A stretch of DNA of 29,879 bases from Devosia sp. (GTDB lineage: Bacteria > Pseudomonadota > Alphaproteobacteria > Rhizobiales > Devosiaceae): the NCBI GenBank assembly GCA_025352765.1, contig JANXSI010000479.1, forward strand, positions 1 through 29,879. Reading direction: 5' to 3'. The stretch's first letter is position 1, and every line of letters starts with the position of its first letter. Shown here in pieces: positions 1 to 8,230 of this stretch. The notes below the pieces were generated by a model. It ran no database searches. It worked only from the letters and a program-made list of their open reading frames with translations, and had not been told where the DNA came from. The translations under genes and the position numbers were made by a program.

Positions 1-14
1 GCGGGCAGTCAGGG

Positions 15-144
15 CTCCTCTCCCGCTTGCGGGGGAGGGGGACCACGCGCAGCGTGGTGGAGGGGGGAGCCACCGACACCGCGCCAGCTGCTCCCCCCTT
101 CCGTCACGCTTCGCGTGCCACCTTCTCCCGCAAGCGGGAGAAGG
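15..144. repeat. Palindromic GC-rich intergenic repeat, downstream of yehW
   Basis: The stretch is built from nested inverted repeats. CTCTCCCGC/GCGGGGGAG forms a hairpin at about 18-38, ACCACGC/GCGTGGT at 42-58, CACGC/GCGTG at 105-117, and CCTTCTCCCGC/GCGGGAGAAGG (11 bp) at 121-144. The two outer hairpins and the two inner hairpins mirror each other around 75-90, so the whole element is a roughly 130 bp imperfect palindrome. A similar element lies at 17973-18126, which suggests a dispersed intergenic repeat family. Because it follows the last gene of the ABC operon it may also act as a terminator or 3' mRNA stabiliser. No protein-coding gene is supported here. Confidence 0.6.
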
Positions 145-161
145 AAGTCCCGACTACACCC

Positions 162-899
162 TCAGCGCCCCGCCCGTTTCACCGCCCAGCGCTCGAGCAC
201 GCCGAAGGCGTCCGACACCAGCACGGCCAGCACCGCGACGATCAGCCCGCCCTGCAGCACGAAGGCGAGGTTGGAGTTGATGAGGCCCGCAATAATCGCC
301 TCGCCCAGCGTCGAGGCGGCGACGGTCGAGCCGATCGTTGCGGTGCCGATCGAGATCACCACCGCCAGCCGCACCCCGGCGAGGATCAGCGGCAGCACCA
401 GCGGCAGTTCGATCCGCAACAGCCGCTGCGTCTCGGTCATGCCCGTGGCCCGCGCCGATTCCTCGATCTGGGGCGAGATCGTGGTGAGGCCCGTGAGTGC
501 GTTCTCGAAGATCGGCAGGAGCCCATAGAGAAACAGCGCCACCAGCGTCGGCTCCGTGCCGAACCGCCCGAGCACCGGCACCGCAAGCGCCAACACTGCG
601 ACGGGCGGGAAGGTCTGCCCGACATTGGCGATCAGCCGCGACAGCGGCAGGAACTCGCGCCCCGCCGGCCGCGTCACGAGGATCGCAAGGCCGATGGCGA
701 CGATGCTTGCCGCGAGCGTGGCGACGGCGACGATCCCCAGATGGCTGAGCGTCAGGTTGAGCAGCGAGTTCTGCGTGTAGATCGCCGGCTGGCCGTTCTT
801 GGTGAAGGGCTGGAAGACGAAGGCGAAGCTCTCGGGCGTCGCGAGGAACGCGACGAGCAGTGCCAACAGCGCCAGCCGGATGACGAGACCGGCCTTCAT
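162..899 (-). CDS. yehW: Osmoprotectant ABC transporter permease (YehW-like)
   Basis: This 245-residue integral membrane protein is the smaller permease of a glycine betaine/osmoprotectant-type ABC importer. It has an N-terminal hydrophobic segment (about 5-22), several further transmembrane stretches, and a typical cytoplasmic permease loop at about 145-172 that includes EESARATGM, where the ATPase docks. Its length matches E. coli YehW (about 243). Its ATG overlaps the stop of the upstream ATPase gene by 4 bases (ATGA), which implies translational coupling. The gene order binding protein-long permease-ATPase-short permease is that of E. coli osmF-yehY-yehX-yehW. The importer role is secure; the exact substrate (betaine, choline, proline or another solute) cannot be read from the sequence. 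Confidence 0.88.
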   Translation of the reverse strand: MKAGLVIRLALLALLVAFLATPESFAFVFQPFTKNGQPAIYTQNSLLNLTLSHLGIVAVATLAASIVAIGLAILVTRPAGREFLPLSRLIANVGQTFPPVAVLALAVPVLGRFGTEPTLVALFLYGLLPIFENALTGLTTISPQIEESARATGMTETQRLLRIELPLVLPLILAGVRLAVVISIGTATIGSTVAASTLGEAIIAGLINSNLAFVLQGGLIVAVLAVLVSDAFGVLERWAVKRAGR

Positions 900-1831
900 C
901 TGGGACGCGCCGCCTCTTTGACCGCGGTCGCGAGTGTCACCCGGCCGACGATCTCGCCCGAGGGCGCCGCCACCGGGATCGCATCACGGCCGGTCCACAA
1001 TGCCTCTTCGAGCGCCTCGCGCAGGTTCGTGCCCTCGGCGATCGGCGTGCCCTGAGCGGCGCCCGGCTCGACGAAATCCTTGACGCTGCGGAACGACAGC
1101 AGCCGGAACGGCCGCTCGCCGCTGCCCAGCAGCTCGCCGACAAACGCGGTCGCCGGCTTCACCACGATGCGCTCGGGCGTGTCGTATTGCAGCAGATGCC
1201 CGCCATCCATCACGGCGATGCGGTCGCCGAGCCCAATCGCCTCGTTCATGTCGTGCGTCACGAGGACGATCGTCGTCCCCAGCCGCCGCTGGATGGCCTT
1301 GAGGTCGCTCTGCGCCTTGGCGCGGATGATCGGATCGAGCGCCCCGAATGGCTCGTCCATCAGCAGCACCTTGGGGGCGGCGGCAAGCGCCCGCGCCACG
1401 CCGACGCGCTGCTGCTGGCCGCCCGAGAGTTCGGCCGGCAGCCGGTCGCGGAACTGCCCGGGGTCGAGCTGGAACAGCTCCATGAGCTCGGTCACTCGGG
1501 CGGCGATCCGCGCCTTGTCCCAGCCAAGAAGGCTCGGGACCGTCGCGATGTTCTGCCCCACCGTGCGGTGCGGGAAGAGGCCATGCCCCTGGATGGCATA
1601 GCCGATTTGCCGGCGCAGCGTGTGGACCGGCTGCGCCCGCGTGTCCTCGCCATCGATCTTGACGGTGCCCGAGGTCGGCTCGATCAGCCGGTTGATCATC
1701 CGGAGCAGGGTCGTCTTGCCCGACCCGGACGTGCCGACGACGACGACGATCTCGCCGTCGTTGACGGTCATCGACACGTCGTCGACCACCAACTCGTCGA
1801 AGCGCTTGGAGAGGTTCTCGATCTTGATCAT
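896..1831 (-). CDS. yehX: Osmoprotectant ABC transporter ATP-binding protein (YehX-like)
   Basis: This 311-residue ATPase powers the importer. Walker A is GTSGSGKT at 33-40, the ABC signature LSGGQ is at 135-139, Walker B VLLMDE at 155-160, and the switch histidine is H193 in VLVTHD. The C-terminal ~100 residues lie outside the ATPase core, as in the OpuCA/ProV/YehX group, where this region can carry CBS-like regulatory domains; only a partial resemblance is visible here. It overlaps both neighbours by 4 bases (ATGA at each end), so permease, ATPase and permease form a tightly coupled operon. Family assignment is firm; solute specificity is inferred from gene order only. Confidence 0.92.
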   Translation of the reverse strand: MIKIENLSKRFDELVVDDVSMTVNDGEIVVVVGTSGSGKTTLLRMINRLIEPTSGTVKIDGEDTRAQPVHTLRRQIGYAIQGHGLFPHRTVGQNIATVPSLLGWDKARIAARVTELMELFQLDPGQFRDRLPAELSGGQQQRVGVARALAAAPKVLLMDEPFGALDPIIRAKAQSDLKAIQRRLGTTIVLVTHDMNEAIGLGDRIAVMDGGHLLQYDTPERIVVKPATAFVGELLGSGERPFRLLSFRSVKDFVEPGAAQGTPIAEGTNLREALEEALWTGRDAIPVAAPSGEIVGRVTLATAVKEAARPR

Positions 1832-3015
1832 GTGCGTCCTCCGATCGACACCAGCTCGACCGCCGCGTCGAGCACAATGCCGGCTGCAAAGGCCAGCGCG
1901 ACGGTGGGCACGGCGCCCAGCAGCACCAGATCCATCGCCTGCTGGCCGACGCCCTGGAACACGAAGACGCCGAAGCCGCCGCCCCCGATCAGCGCCGCGA
2001 CAGTGGCGAGGCCGATGTTCTGGACAAGCACGATGCGGATGGCGGTAAGGATCACCGGGAATGCCAGCGGCAGCTCGACGGAAAACAGTCGCTGCCGGTC
2101 CGTCATCCCCATACCGCGCGCCGCTTCGTTGGCGGCCTCCGGCACGCCGTCGAGACCGACGACGGTGTTGGCGACCACCGGCAGCAGCGAATAGAGAAAC
2201 AGCGCGATCATCGCCGGTGCAATGCCGATGCCGGCGATACCGAGCGCTGCCGCCCCTGGCACGTTCGCCGCGATCCAGGCGAGCGGGGCGATCAGGAGCC
2301 CGAACAGCGCAATCGACGGGATGGTCTGCATGGCATTGAGCGTGTTGAGGATGCCCGCCCGCACCTTCGGCACGCGATGGCAGAGGATGCCGATCGGCAG
2401 CCCGATGGCTGTCGCGGCCACCAGTGAGCCCAGCGCCAGCACCAGATGCGTCCCGGCCTCGCGCCAGAAATCCTTGGCGCGGTTGGCGTATTCGCGCAGC
2501 ACTGAAAGATCGCTCCAGTGACCCGACCAGAGCAGTAGTCCGAGTGCGGCGGCGACGGCAACGAGCAGGCCGATCCGCGGCCAGGGCTTGAGGCTAAGCC
2601 GCGCCACTGCGTCCGACGCCATCAAGGTGAACGCCAGCATCCAGAGCCAGAAGCCGGTGCCGGGAGAGGTGCGGGAAATCGTATCGCCGGATGGGGTCGC
2701 CATCTGGGCCGCGTCGCCGATGGCGAGCGCCAGCGCCAACAGGGCCGCAAAGCTGATGAGGAGCCGGAAGCGCGGCGGCGCCTTGATCAGCGCGATGATC
2801 GTTGCAGCCAGGAGGATTGCGCTGATGATCCAGAGTTCCCAAGCCGGCAGCGCCGCCGGAAAGCCGATCGCCGTGCCCGGCACAATGCGGTTGGCGCGGA
2901 ACGAAACGAAGGGCGAAACCGCGCCGCTCATAGCGAGCGCGGCAACCAGCACCCCGAGCCGGTCGATGCGGGAGAACAGGATGGCAGGTGCAGCGGAGCT
3001 ATCGGCGAGGGTCAT
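1828..3015 (-). CDS. yehY: Osmoprotectant ABC transporter permease, long form (YehY-like)
   Basis: This is the second permease of the importer, 395 residues, close to the roughly 385 residues of E. coli YehY. It differs from YehW by an N-terminal membrane extension: hydrophobic segments lie at about 17-35, 60-80, 84-100, 122-137 and 147-163, ahead of the conserved permease core (about 180-390). The permease loop with NEAARGMGM lies at about 295-305. The protein sits in the inner membrane and pairs with the YehW-like subunit. Its stop overlaps the ATPase start by 4 bases, and the binding-protein gene ends 45 bases upstream. The ATG at 3015 gives a sensible short hydrophilic N-terminus. Confidence 0.9.
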   Translation of the reverse strand: MTLADSSAAPAILFSRIDRLGVLVAALAMSGAVSPFVSFRANRIVPGTAIGFPAALPAWELWIISAILLAATIIALIKAPPRFRLLISFAALLALALAIGDAAQMATPSGDTISRTSPGTGFWLWMLAFTLMASDAVARLSLKPWPRIGLLVAVAAALGLLLWSGHWSDLSVLREYANRAKDFWREAGTHLVLALGSLVAATAIGLPIGILCHRVPKVRAGILNTLNAMQTIPSIALFGLLIAPLAWIAANVPGAAALGIAGIGIAPAMIALFLYSLLPVVANTVVGLDGVPEAANEAARGMGMTDRQRLFSVELPLAFPVILTAIRIVLVQNIGLATVAALIGGGGFGVFVFQGVGQQAMDLVLLGAVPTVALAFAAGIVLDAAVELVSIGGRT

Positions 3016-3060
3016 GGGCGATGAGGCGGGCAGGGTGATCCTGTCCGCCTCGTTAGCACA

Positions 3061-3972
3061 TTACTTCAGAAAGCCGTTGGTCTTGAGCCAGTCGATGGCC
3101 ACCGCCTGAGGCGCTTCGCCACCAACCTGGATGCGGCCGTTGAGCGTCTGCAGCGTGGTCAGGTCGAGCTGGGCGAACACCGGCGCCAAGAGGTCCTTGA
3201 TCTGCGGGTACTGCTTCAAGACTGCTTCGCGGATAATCGGCGAGGGCTGGTAGACCGGCTGCACGCCCTTGTCATCGGTCAGCACCACGAGGCCCGAGGG
3301 GGCGATGCCACCGTCCGTTCCATAGACCATGGCGGCATTGACGCCGTCGGTCTGGTTGGCGGCCGCAGCGATGGTCGCGGCCGTGTCACCGCCCGAGAGC
3401 GTCACCAACTGCTCGGGCTTCAGTGTGAAGCCGTAGACCGTCTGGAATTTCGGCAGGGCGCCGGGGGAACTGACGAACTCGGCCGAGGCCGCGAGCTTCA
3501 CCTGGCCGCCGCCGGCAACGTATTTGCCGAAATCGGAGAAGGTGACGAGCTTGTTGGCATCGGCCACGTCCTTGCGGAGCGCCACGGCCCAAGTGTTGTT
3601 GGCGGGCGACGGGGCCAGCCAGACGATCTTTTCGGCGTCGTAATCGAGTTTGGCGGCCTCGGCATACGCCTTGGCCGCATCGTTCCACAGCGGGTCGTCG
3701 GCCTTGTTGTAGAAGAACGCGGCATTGCCGGTGTATTCGGCATAGATGTCGATCTGGCCAGCCTTGATCGCGTCACGGACCACCGAGGTGGCGCCGAGCT
3801 GAATCTTCTCGGTCACCGGAACGCTGTTGGCCTGCAGCACCTGCGAGATGATGTTGCCGAGCAGACCGCCTTCGGTGTCGATCTTGGACGACACCACGAC
3901 CTGGGCTTGAGCGGCCGTGGCCGTCAGCGCGAGGGCAAGCGCCCCGGCAGCCAGTTTAGAGAACAGACGCAT
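3061..3972 (-). CDS. osmF: Periplasmic osmoprotectant-binding protein (OsmF/YehZ-like)
   Basis: This is the solute receptor of the importer. The chosen ATG at 3972 has AAGGAGA (3978-3984 on this strand) 5 bases upstream. It gives a 303-residue protein, against about 305 for E. coli OsmF. The first ~23 residues form a Sec signal peptide (basic MRLFSK, hydrophobic core, ATAAQA cleavage motif). The mature part is an OpuAC/glycine-betaine-type binding protein: an N-terminal VVVSSKIDTEGGLLGNI segment, a DIYAEYTGNAAFF segment, and a C-terminal SPIIREAVLKQYPQIKDLL segment. A longer open frame runs upstream to 4032 but lacks a ribosome site, and the signal peptide starts at 3972. The first gene of the osm cassette lies 66 bases downstream of the PhnD-like gene, so co-transcription is possible. 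Confidence 0.9.
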   Translation of the reverse strand: MRLFSKLAAGALALALTATAAQAQVVVSSKIDTEGGLLGNIISQVLQANSVPVTEKIQLGATSVVRDAIKAGQIDIYAEYTGNAAFFYNKADDPLWNDAAKAYAEAAKLDYDAEKIVWLAPSPANNTWAVALRKDVADANKLVTFSDFGKYVAGGGQVKLAASAEFVSSPGALPKFQTVYGFTLKPEQLVTLSGGDTAATIAAAANQTDGVNAAMVYGTDGGIAPSGLVVLTDDKGVQPVYQPSPIIREAVLKQYPQIKDLLAPVFAQLDLTTLQTLNGRIQVGGEAPQAVAIDWLKTNGFLK

Positions 3973-4038
3973 TTTAGTCTCCTTGATGAGCCGGCTCCCT
4001 CGCCGGACGCTTGCTGAGTCTTCGAATGTCAAACTGCT

Positions 4039-4833
4039 CTACGAAAGCAGGGCATAACCTAGATCAGCCGCCCGTCGTTCCATTCTCACGATGCTGTCAT
4101 AGGCGGCGGCTGGCAGGATCTCGAAACCGGTGAGTTTCAAATAGACGAGTGGCGCGCGCAGCGAAGGGTCCTCCAGAGCATTGGAGATCCCCGCACTTAG
4201 CCGATTGACATCGTCGTCGCTGGTCGCCTTTGCGGTGATGAACGGCAACCCAGGAGCGTGGCCCGTCCAGCCGATCACCTTGATCGCCATACGGATTTCG
4301 TGGCTTTCGAGCGCCAGTGACACGGGATCGATGGCGGCGATGTCAGCCTTGTCGGCAATAACCGCCCGAAGCGATGCCGCATGGCTGCCGGTGGCGATGG
4401 TCGACGAAAAGAACCTCCCGTCGCGGGCCAGTGGCGCGACGCGGTCGCGAAACGCATTGTAGCCCGACTGCGAAGTCGTGCTGTTGTACGCGGCGCGCCG
4501 GCCGCGCAGTTCAGCAAGCTCGGTGGCCGGGTCGTCGGCGCGCACCACAAGCGCGCTGCGATAATACGGTCCCTCGGTGCCGTCCACTGCATAGACCGGC
4601 GTTCCCACGTAGCGCACGCGCCCGTCGAGGGCGTGCCGCAGCGGGTAGCCACAGGTCTGGCTCAGCCCCAGCGTCGGGTCGAGCCAAGCGGCCTCATAAT
4701 CGTCGGGCACGCTCAGGCTCTCGGCGAGGTCGCCGATCCCCTCGCTCTCGAGATGCTGGCGCAACCCCTCCCAAAGCACGGCCGCGGCAAGGCCGCCCGG
4801 CTCGTACATGGCCAGCGAGACTGGACGTGTCAC
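4039..4833 (-). CDS. PhnD-like (phosphate/phosphonate-type) binding protein without signal peptide
   Basis: The protein is 264 residues when started at GTG 4833, which overlaps the desaturase stop as GTGA. An alternative ATG at 4809 would give 256 residues. It resembles the PhnD/transferrin-fold family of periplasmic binding proteins: it contains SQTCGYPL, a YYRSALVVR strand, a Y-NSTTSQSGYNAFR segment typical of the ligand loop, and DIAAIDPVSLAL. It has no hydrophobic signal sequence at either start, so it should be cytoplasmic or sense a ligand rather than serve an importer; no permease or ATPase of that type is adjacent. Coupling to the desaturase suggests a shared job, but the function is unknown. 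The open frame continuing upstream to 5388 lies inside the desaturase gene and is a shadow. Confidence 0.75.
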   Translation of the reverse strand: MTRPVSLAMYEPGGLAAAVLWEGLRQHLESEGIGDLAESLSVPDDYEAAWLDPTLGLSQTCGYPLRHALDGRVRYVGTPVYAVDGTEGPYYRSALVVRADDPATELAELRGRRAAYNSTTSQSGYNAFRDRVAPLARDGRFFSSTIATGSHAASLRAVIADKADIAAIDPVSLALESHEIRMAIKVIGWTGHAPGLPFITAKATSDDDVNRLSAGISNALEDPSLRAPLVYLKLTGFEILPAAAYDSIVRMERRAADLGYALLS

Positions 4834-5774
4834 TCGGTCGTCTCCGAACTGGTCCGGTGATGCGGATGCAGCAGCCGGTCGTGCTGCACCAGAAAGAAGC
4901 GGCGGAACAGGTCGCCATAGCTGGTGTAGACGAGACCCCCGTTGCGGGCGACCAGCGTCTTGCGATGCGCCCGGTAAAGCGCTGGCAGGTCGTACCAGGC
5001 GATCCCCGGCCGCAGATGGTGCAGCACGTGGAGGTTGTTGTTGAGGTAGAGCACGCCCAACAGGCCGCCGCGCTCGACAATGGCGGTGCGCTCTTCGTGA
5101 CGCTCGGCAAAGCGATGCTCGGCGAATGAGCGGATGCGCGCCAAGGCGCCACCGGCATAGACGAAGGCGATAAAGTAGAGCGGCAGCGGTATGCCGCAGA
5201 CCAGCGTCACCCAGGCAAGCACCGGTACGACCGCAGCCAGGTGCAGCGCCCAGATCCGCCGCCGGCCGGGCTTGTCCGCCCGCACCCGCTGCCCCTCGTC
5301 GCTGAGAAAGAAGCCGATCATGAACGCCGGGCCGACAAGCAGGCGCCCGAGCAGGGTCTGGTTGAACTTGAGCAGGAGCCGCAGCCATGCCGGATAGCGC
5401 GTCCAGGCCTGCTCGGTCACATAGAACGATTCCGGATCATCGAGCGGATCGGTCAGCAATTCGTCGCGGTGGTGCGCCAGATGCGCCAGTTTGTAGATCG
5501 GGTAGGGCAACCACAGGCAGAGCGGCAGCCAGCCGATGGCATCGTTGATCCGCCGGTGGCGCGTCGGGTGGCCATGCATCACCTCGTGCTGCAGCGAACT
5601 CTGCCAGGCGACCAGCCAGGCGCCGACCGGCACCAGCAGCCACAGCGGCACGCTGCGCCAGAAGAAGGTCAGCGCCAGCCAGCCGCCATAGATCAGCGCC
5701 GCCACCGCCAACGTCGGCCATTCGAGGCGCGCTGGACGGATGTGAGGGACGCCATCATGTGGATCGTTGGACAT
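4830..5774 (-). CDS. Membrane fatty acid desaturase family protein
   Basis: This 314-residue membrane di-iron enzyme has the three histidine boxes of the family: HEVMHGH at 63-69, HLAHH at 98-102 and HVLHH at 249-253. A fourth conserved stretch, RSFAEHR, lies at about 215-221. Hydrophobic segments lie at about 20-38, 42-58, 80-95, 140-158 and 178-207, consistent with a four-helix inner-membrane protein. Members introduce double bonds or hydroxyl groups into acyl chains or carotenoid-like substrates; which substrate cannot be told here. ATG 5774 is the only start that keeps the whole family region, although no clear ribosome site precedes it. The next gene, encoding a PhnD-like protein, starts within its stop codon. 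Confidence 0.88.
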   Translation of the reverse strand: MSNDPHDGVPHIRPARLEWPTLAVAALIYGGWLALTFFWRSVPLWLLVPVGAWLVAWQSSLQHEVMHGHPTRHRRINDAIGWLPLCLWLPYPIYKLAHLAHHRDELLTDPLDDPESFYVTEQAWTRYPAWLRLLLKFNQTLLGRLLVGPAFMIGFFLSDEGQRVRADKPGRRRIWALHLAAVVPVLAWVTLVCGIPLPLYFIAFVYAGGALARIRSFAEHRFAERHEERTAIVERGGLLGVLYLNNNLHVLHHLRPGIAWYDLPALYRAHRKTLVARNGGLVYTSYGDLFRRFFLVQHDRLLHPHHRTSSETTE

Positions 5775-6101
5775 GCCGCAACAACATCACGGCTGGCGGT
5801 CCCAAGTCGACCAGATCGGTAGTCTATTATGCTGGTCATGATGGGCTCGAGGAAATTGTTTGCCGGTGGGTCGGCGCGCCGCAGAACGGAGCGGCTTGGA
5901 CCCAACATTGATGCTTTCGAGGGCGGCTGCATGGTGGTCGCCGAATGGCTGTCTCGACCGACGAAATCTATTCGCCAGCAAGGGGGCGATTACTGTTGGC
6001 GGCCACCTGCAGAACTGACTTGTCGCACAACATAGACAAGTCCTTCTCCAAACTGTCATGTAAATCCGCTAGCGCAGCAGCCGAGTCCAAGGTCTCGTGC
6101 A
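5775..6101. other. Divergent intergenic region of 327 bases
   Basis: No gene is supported here; short open frames exist but lack ribosome sites and recognisable protein character. It separates the divergent desaturase and DUF1045 genes and is lower in GC than its surroundings near both ends. It contains a perfect 8-base inverted repeat at 6017-6042 and a CTGTCAT at 6053-6059 resembling half of an alphaproteobacterial Pho box. No convincing paired -35/-10 promoter was found for either gene. Confidence 0.6.
6017..6042. promoter_or_regulatory. Inverted repeat, possible operator upstream of DUF1045 gene
   Basis: GACTTGTC (6017-6024) and GACAAGTC (6035-6042) are perfect reverse complements separated by 10 bases, giving an 18-base half-site spacing suited to a dimeric regulator. 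The repeat lies 60 bases before the ATG at 6102. No cognate regulator is encoded nearby, so a regulatory role is inference. Confidence 0.35.
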
Positions 6102-6806
6102 ATGCGCTGCGCCATCTACTTCGTTCCGCCGCCGGACGATCCACTGACGGCCGCGTCCGCGGAGTGGCTGCGTCGCGACGCCTATACGGGGGCAGGTGTG
6201 GCCAGCCAGATCGAGGGCTTGACCGAACGCGACCACGCCTTCCTCACCGCGCTGCCGCGCCGCTATGGATTTCACGCCACGCTGAAATCGCCGTTCCGGC
6301 TGGCCGACGGCAAGAGCGTGCACGAACTCGAACGCCAACTGAACAGCTTCTGCGGCCGCCTTGCCCCGCTCTCGCTGCCGGTTCGGATCGCGCTGGTCGA
6401 TGCCGCCTTCGCCATCGTTCCGCTCGCCCGCGACCCGGACCTCGACATGCTGGCCGCCCGCGTCGTCACCGAGTTCGACGCCTTTCGCAGCCAGCTCACC
6501 GAGATCGATTTGGCGCGGCGCGACGTGTCGCGGCTGACTGGGCGGCAGTTGGCCAATCTGATGAACTGGGGCGCCCCCAACGTCTTCGACCAGTTCCGCT
6601 TCCACATGACGCTGACCGGTCCGATCGACCATCTCGAGCGCGACCACGTCGAGACCGTGCTCACCCGGCACTTCGGCGATCTGGCCAGCACGCCGCTCGA
6701 CATCGCGCAGCTGATCCTCGCGGTCGAGCCGGAACTGCATGCCCCGTTCATCGTCCACTCGCGTCACAAATTCGCGCTGCGCGCCGCGACGGCACGGCGC
6801 GCCTAG
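6102..6806 (+). CDS. DUF1045 family 2H phosphoesterase-like protein
   Basis: This 234-residue soluble protein belongs to the DUF1045 group, which contains the phosphonate-operon protein often found beside phnM. It carries the two HxT motifs of the 2H phosphoesterase fold, H58-A-T60 in YGFHATLKSPF and H168-M-T170 in FRFHMTLTG, about 110 residues apart as expected. Both histidines and both threonines are present, so an active enzyme on a cyclic phosphate or phosphoester is plausible. AAGG lies 9 bases before the ATG. No other phn catabolic genes are in the window, although a PhnD-like gene lies about 1.3 kb away. Its TAG stop shares the palindrome CTAG with the stop of the convergent CYTH gene. 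Confidence 0.82.
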   Translation: MRCAIYFVPPPDDPLTAASAEWLRRDAYTGAGVASQIEGLTERDHAFLTALPRRYGFHATLKSPFRLADGKSVHELERQLNSFCGRLAPLSLPVRIALVDAAFAIVPLARDPDLDMLAARVVTEFDAFRSQLTEIDLARRDVSRLTGRQLANLMNWGAPNVFDQFRFHMTLTGPIDHLERDHVETVLTRHFGDLASTPLDIAQLILAVEPELHAPFIVHSRHKFALRAATARRA

Positions 6807-7273
6807 TCGGCATTGATCAGGCTCGAGTTGCGGTAACGCGGGTCGCTCGTGACCTCCTCGCCGATCCATTTGGGCAGCTTCACCGGCTGCGTCTCATGGT
6901 CGAGTTCGATCTCGGCCAGCACCAGGCCGTCGGGGCGTGCAAACACGTCGATCTCCCAGTTGAGCCTGCCTTGAGCGATGACGTAGCGCTGCTTGTCAAT
7001 GCGCGACGGTCCGCAGAGCTCGAGCAGCGCCTGGGCGTGCTTGAGCGGGATCGGGTATTCGAACTCCGATCGCGAGGCGCCCTGCTCGCGGGACTTGATG
7101 GTAAGCGTCGCTGCCTTGTTGTCCCGGATCCGGATGCGGATGGTCGCCTTGCGACCGCGCGCCAGATAGCCCTGTACGATGTGCGTCGGTCCAGTGGCCT
7201 TGCGGCGCCAGTCGTCGCCGACCACGAGGAACTTCCGCTCGATTTCCTTGGGGCTGCTGCCGGGCTTGTTCAT
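6803..7273 (-). CDS. CYTH domain protein (triphosphate tunnel metalloenzyme-like)
   Basis: The 156-residue protein is a single CYTH domain. The hallmark EIERKFLV lies at about 10-17, followed by alternating charged strands (RIRIRD, LTIKSRE, SEFEYPI, KQRYVI, WEIDVF, LAEIEL) that form the acidic/basic tunnel for triphosphate and metal. Family members hydrolyse inorganic triphosphate, thiamine triphosphate or related compounds. The ATG overlaps the stop of the upstream CHAD gene by 4 bases. E. coli YgiF carries CYTH and CHAD in one polypeptide, whereas here they are two coupled genes. A role in (poly)phosphate metabolism is the best inference; an adenylate cyclase activity is less likely. Confidence 0.88.
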   Translation of the reverse strand: MNKPGSSPKEIERKFLVVGDDWRRKATGPTHIVQGYLARGRKATIRIRIRDNKAATLTIKSREQGASRSEFEYPIPLKHAQALLELCGPSRIDKQRYVIAQGRLNWEIDVFARPDGLVLAEIELDHETQPVKLPKWIGEEVTSDPRYRNSSLINAD

Positions 7274-8133
7274 AGAACGTCGGTCCAGTAACTGGCGAAA
7301 CGCTCGCCAATGGCGTGCGGATCTTCCGCATACATCTGCCGTCCTATCCGGAAGGCGTCGGTCTCGACCTGCTCCTTGCGCGTCTGCAACACTGCTGCGA
7401 GCACGGCAAGGTCGGAGGCTTCGCCGAAGCGGCCCGGGTCGGCAGCGATCGCCTCGGCCAGCACCGCCAGGTCATGGTGCAGACCGAGCAGCGTCGACAG
7501 TTCATCCACCACCCGCAGATCGTCGACCAGCATCTCGGGCGCGGCCTTTTTCAGCAGGTCGATGTGAAAGCCGTAATACTTGTTGGCCTTGCGCCAGTCA
7601 TGCATGTCTGCCGCAAGACGCGTCCGGTGCGCCACCCGCATACGCCGCCGCGCGCTGCGATAATTGTTGCGCAGCCCGGGGAGCAGCGCGGCGCTGCCGT
7701 CGCGCTTGAGGGTCCAGTGCCCGGCCCGCTCGCGGATTTCTACGAGCCGACGCCCGAACTCGTCCAGTGGCGCTGTCGACCCATCGTCCGTCTTGCCATC
7801 GAGCCGCGCCGCGATGCGCTCAAGCTCGGGACGCACGCTCCACTTGGCGAGATCGAGCACCGTATGCTGCAGCACCTCGGCGTCGCGCAGATGCGACAGG
7901 AGGGCTGCGGCATCGCGCACCGCCGCGTTCTCCCTGGCAAAGTCGGCGAAGGCCGGGCGCACCAGACGCAACAGGCCGCGGAGCTTCTTGCACCGCCGCC
8001 GGGCTTCGTGCAGTACGCTGCGGCCATGGCTGCCGCCGTTCCGCAGGTCGGCGAGGGCTTCGTCGAGCTGGCTGAGCGCGATGGCTCGGAAGGTCCCTTC
8101 GACGCTTTTGCCGTTCGGATCGAACTTGTACAT
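7270..8133 (-). CDS. CHAD domain protein
   Basis: The protein is 287 residues from ATG 8133, the first start that joins directly to the family region. An in-frame extension to 8262 would overlap the aldo/keto reductase gene and has low-complexity Arg/Pro composition. CHAD domains are helical bundles with conserved histidines and many basic residues that bind polyphosphate. Here the first repeat carries HEARRRCKKLRGLLRLVRP (about 42-60) and the second carries MHDWRKANKYYGFHIDLL with a similar His/Lys/Arg helix. GAGGT lies about 12 bases upstream of the ATG. Coupling to the CYTH gene through ATGA supports a joint role in polyphosphate handling. Confidence 0.85.
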   Translation of the reverse strand: MYKFDPNGKSVEGTFRAIALSQLDEALADLRNGGSHGRSVLHEARRRCKKLRGLLRLVRPAFADFARENAAVRDAAALLSHLRDAEVLQHTVLDLAKWSVRPELERIAARLDGKTDDGSTAPLDEFGRRLVEIRERAGHWTLKRDGSAALLPGLRNNYRSARRRMRVAHRTRLAADMHDWRKANKYYGFHIDLLKKAAPEMLVDDLRVVDELSTLLGLHHDLAVLAEAIAADPGRFGEASDLAVLAAVLQTRKEQVETDAFRIGRQMYAEDPHAIGERFASYWTDVL

Positions 8134-8230
8134 GCGCGCAGAGACCTCACACCAAATGACAGTCGGCCATGCGCCCCGTCGGGGCCAAGGCGCGGCGGGG
8201 CGGATGGTTCCGTCCCGGCCGCGCTCATGG

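Noticed and set aside
4027..4032. Consensus TTGACA on the minus strand upstream of osmF
   Set aside because: No -10-like hexamer occurs at 16-18 bases downstream, so a promoter is not supported, although an activated one cannot be excluded.
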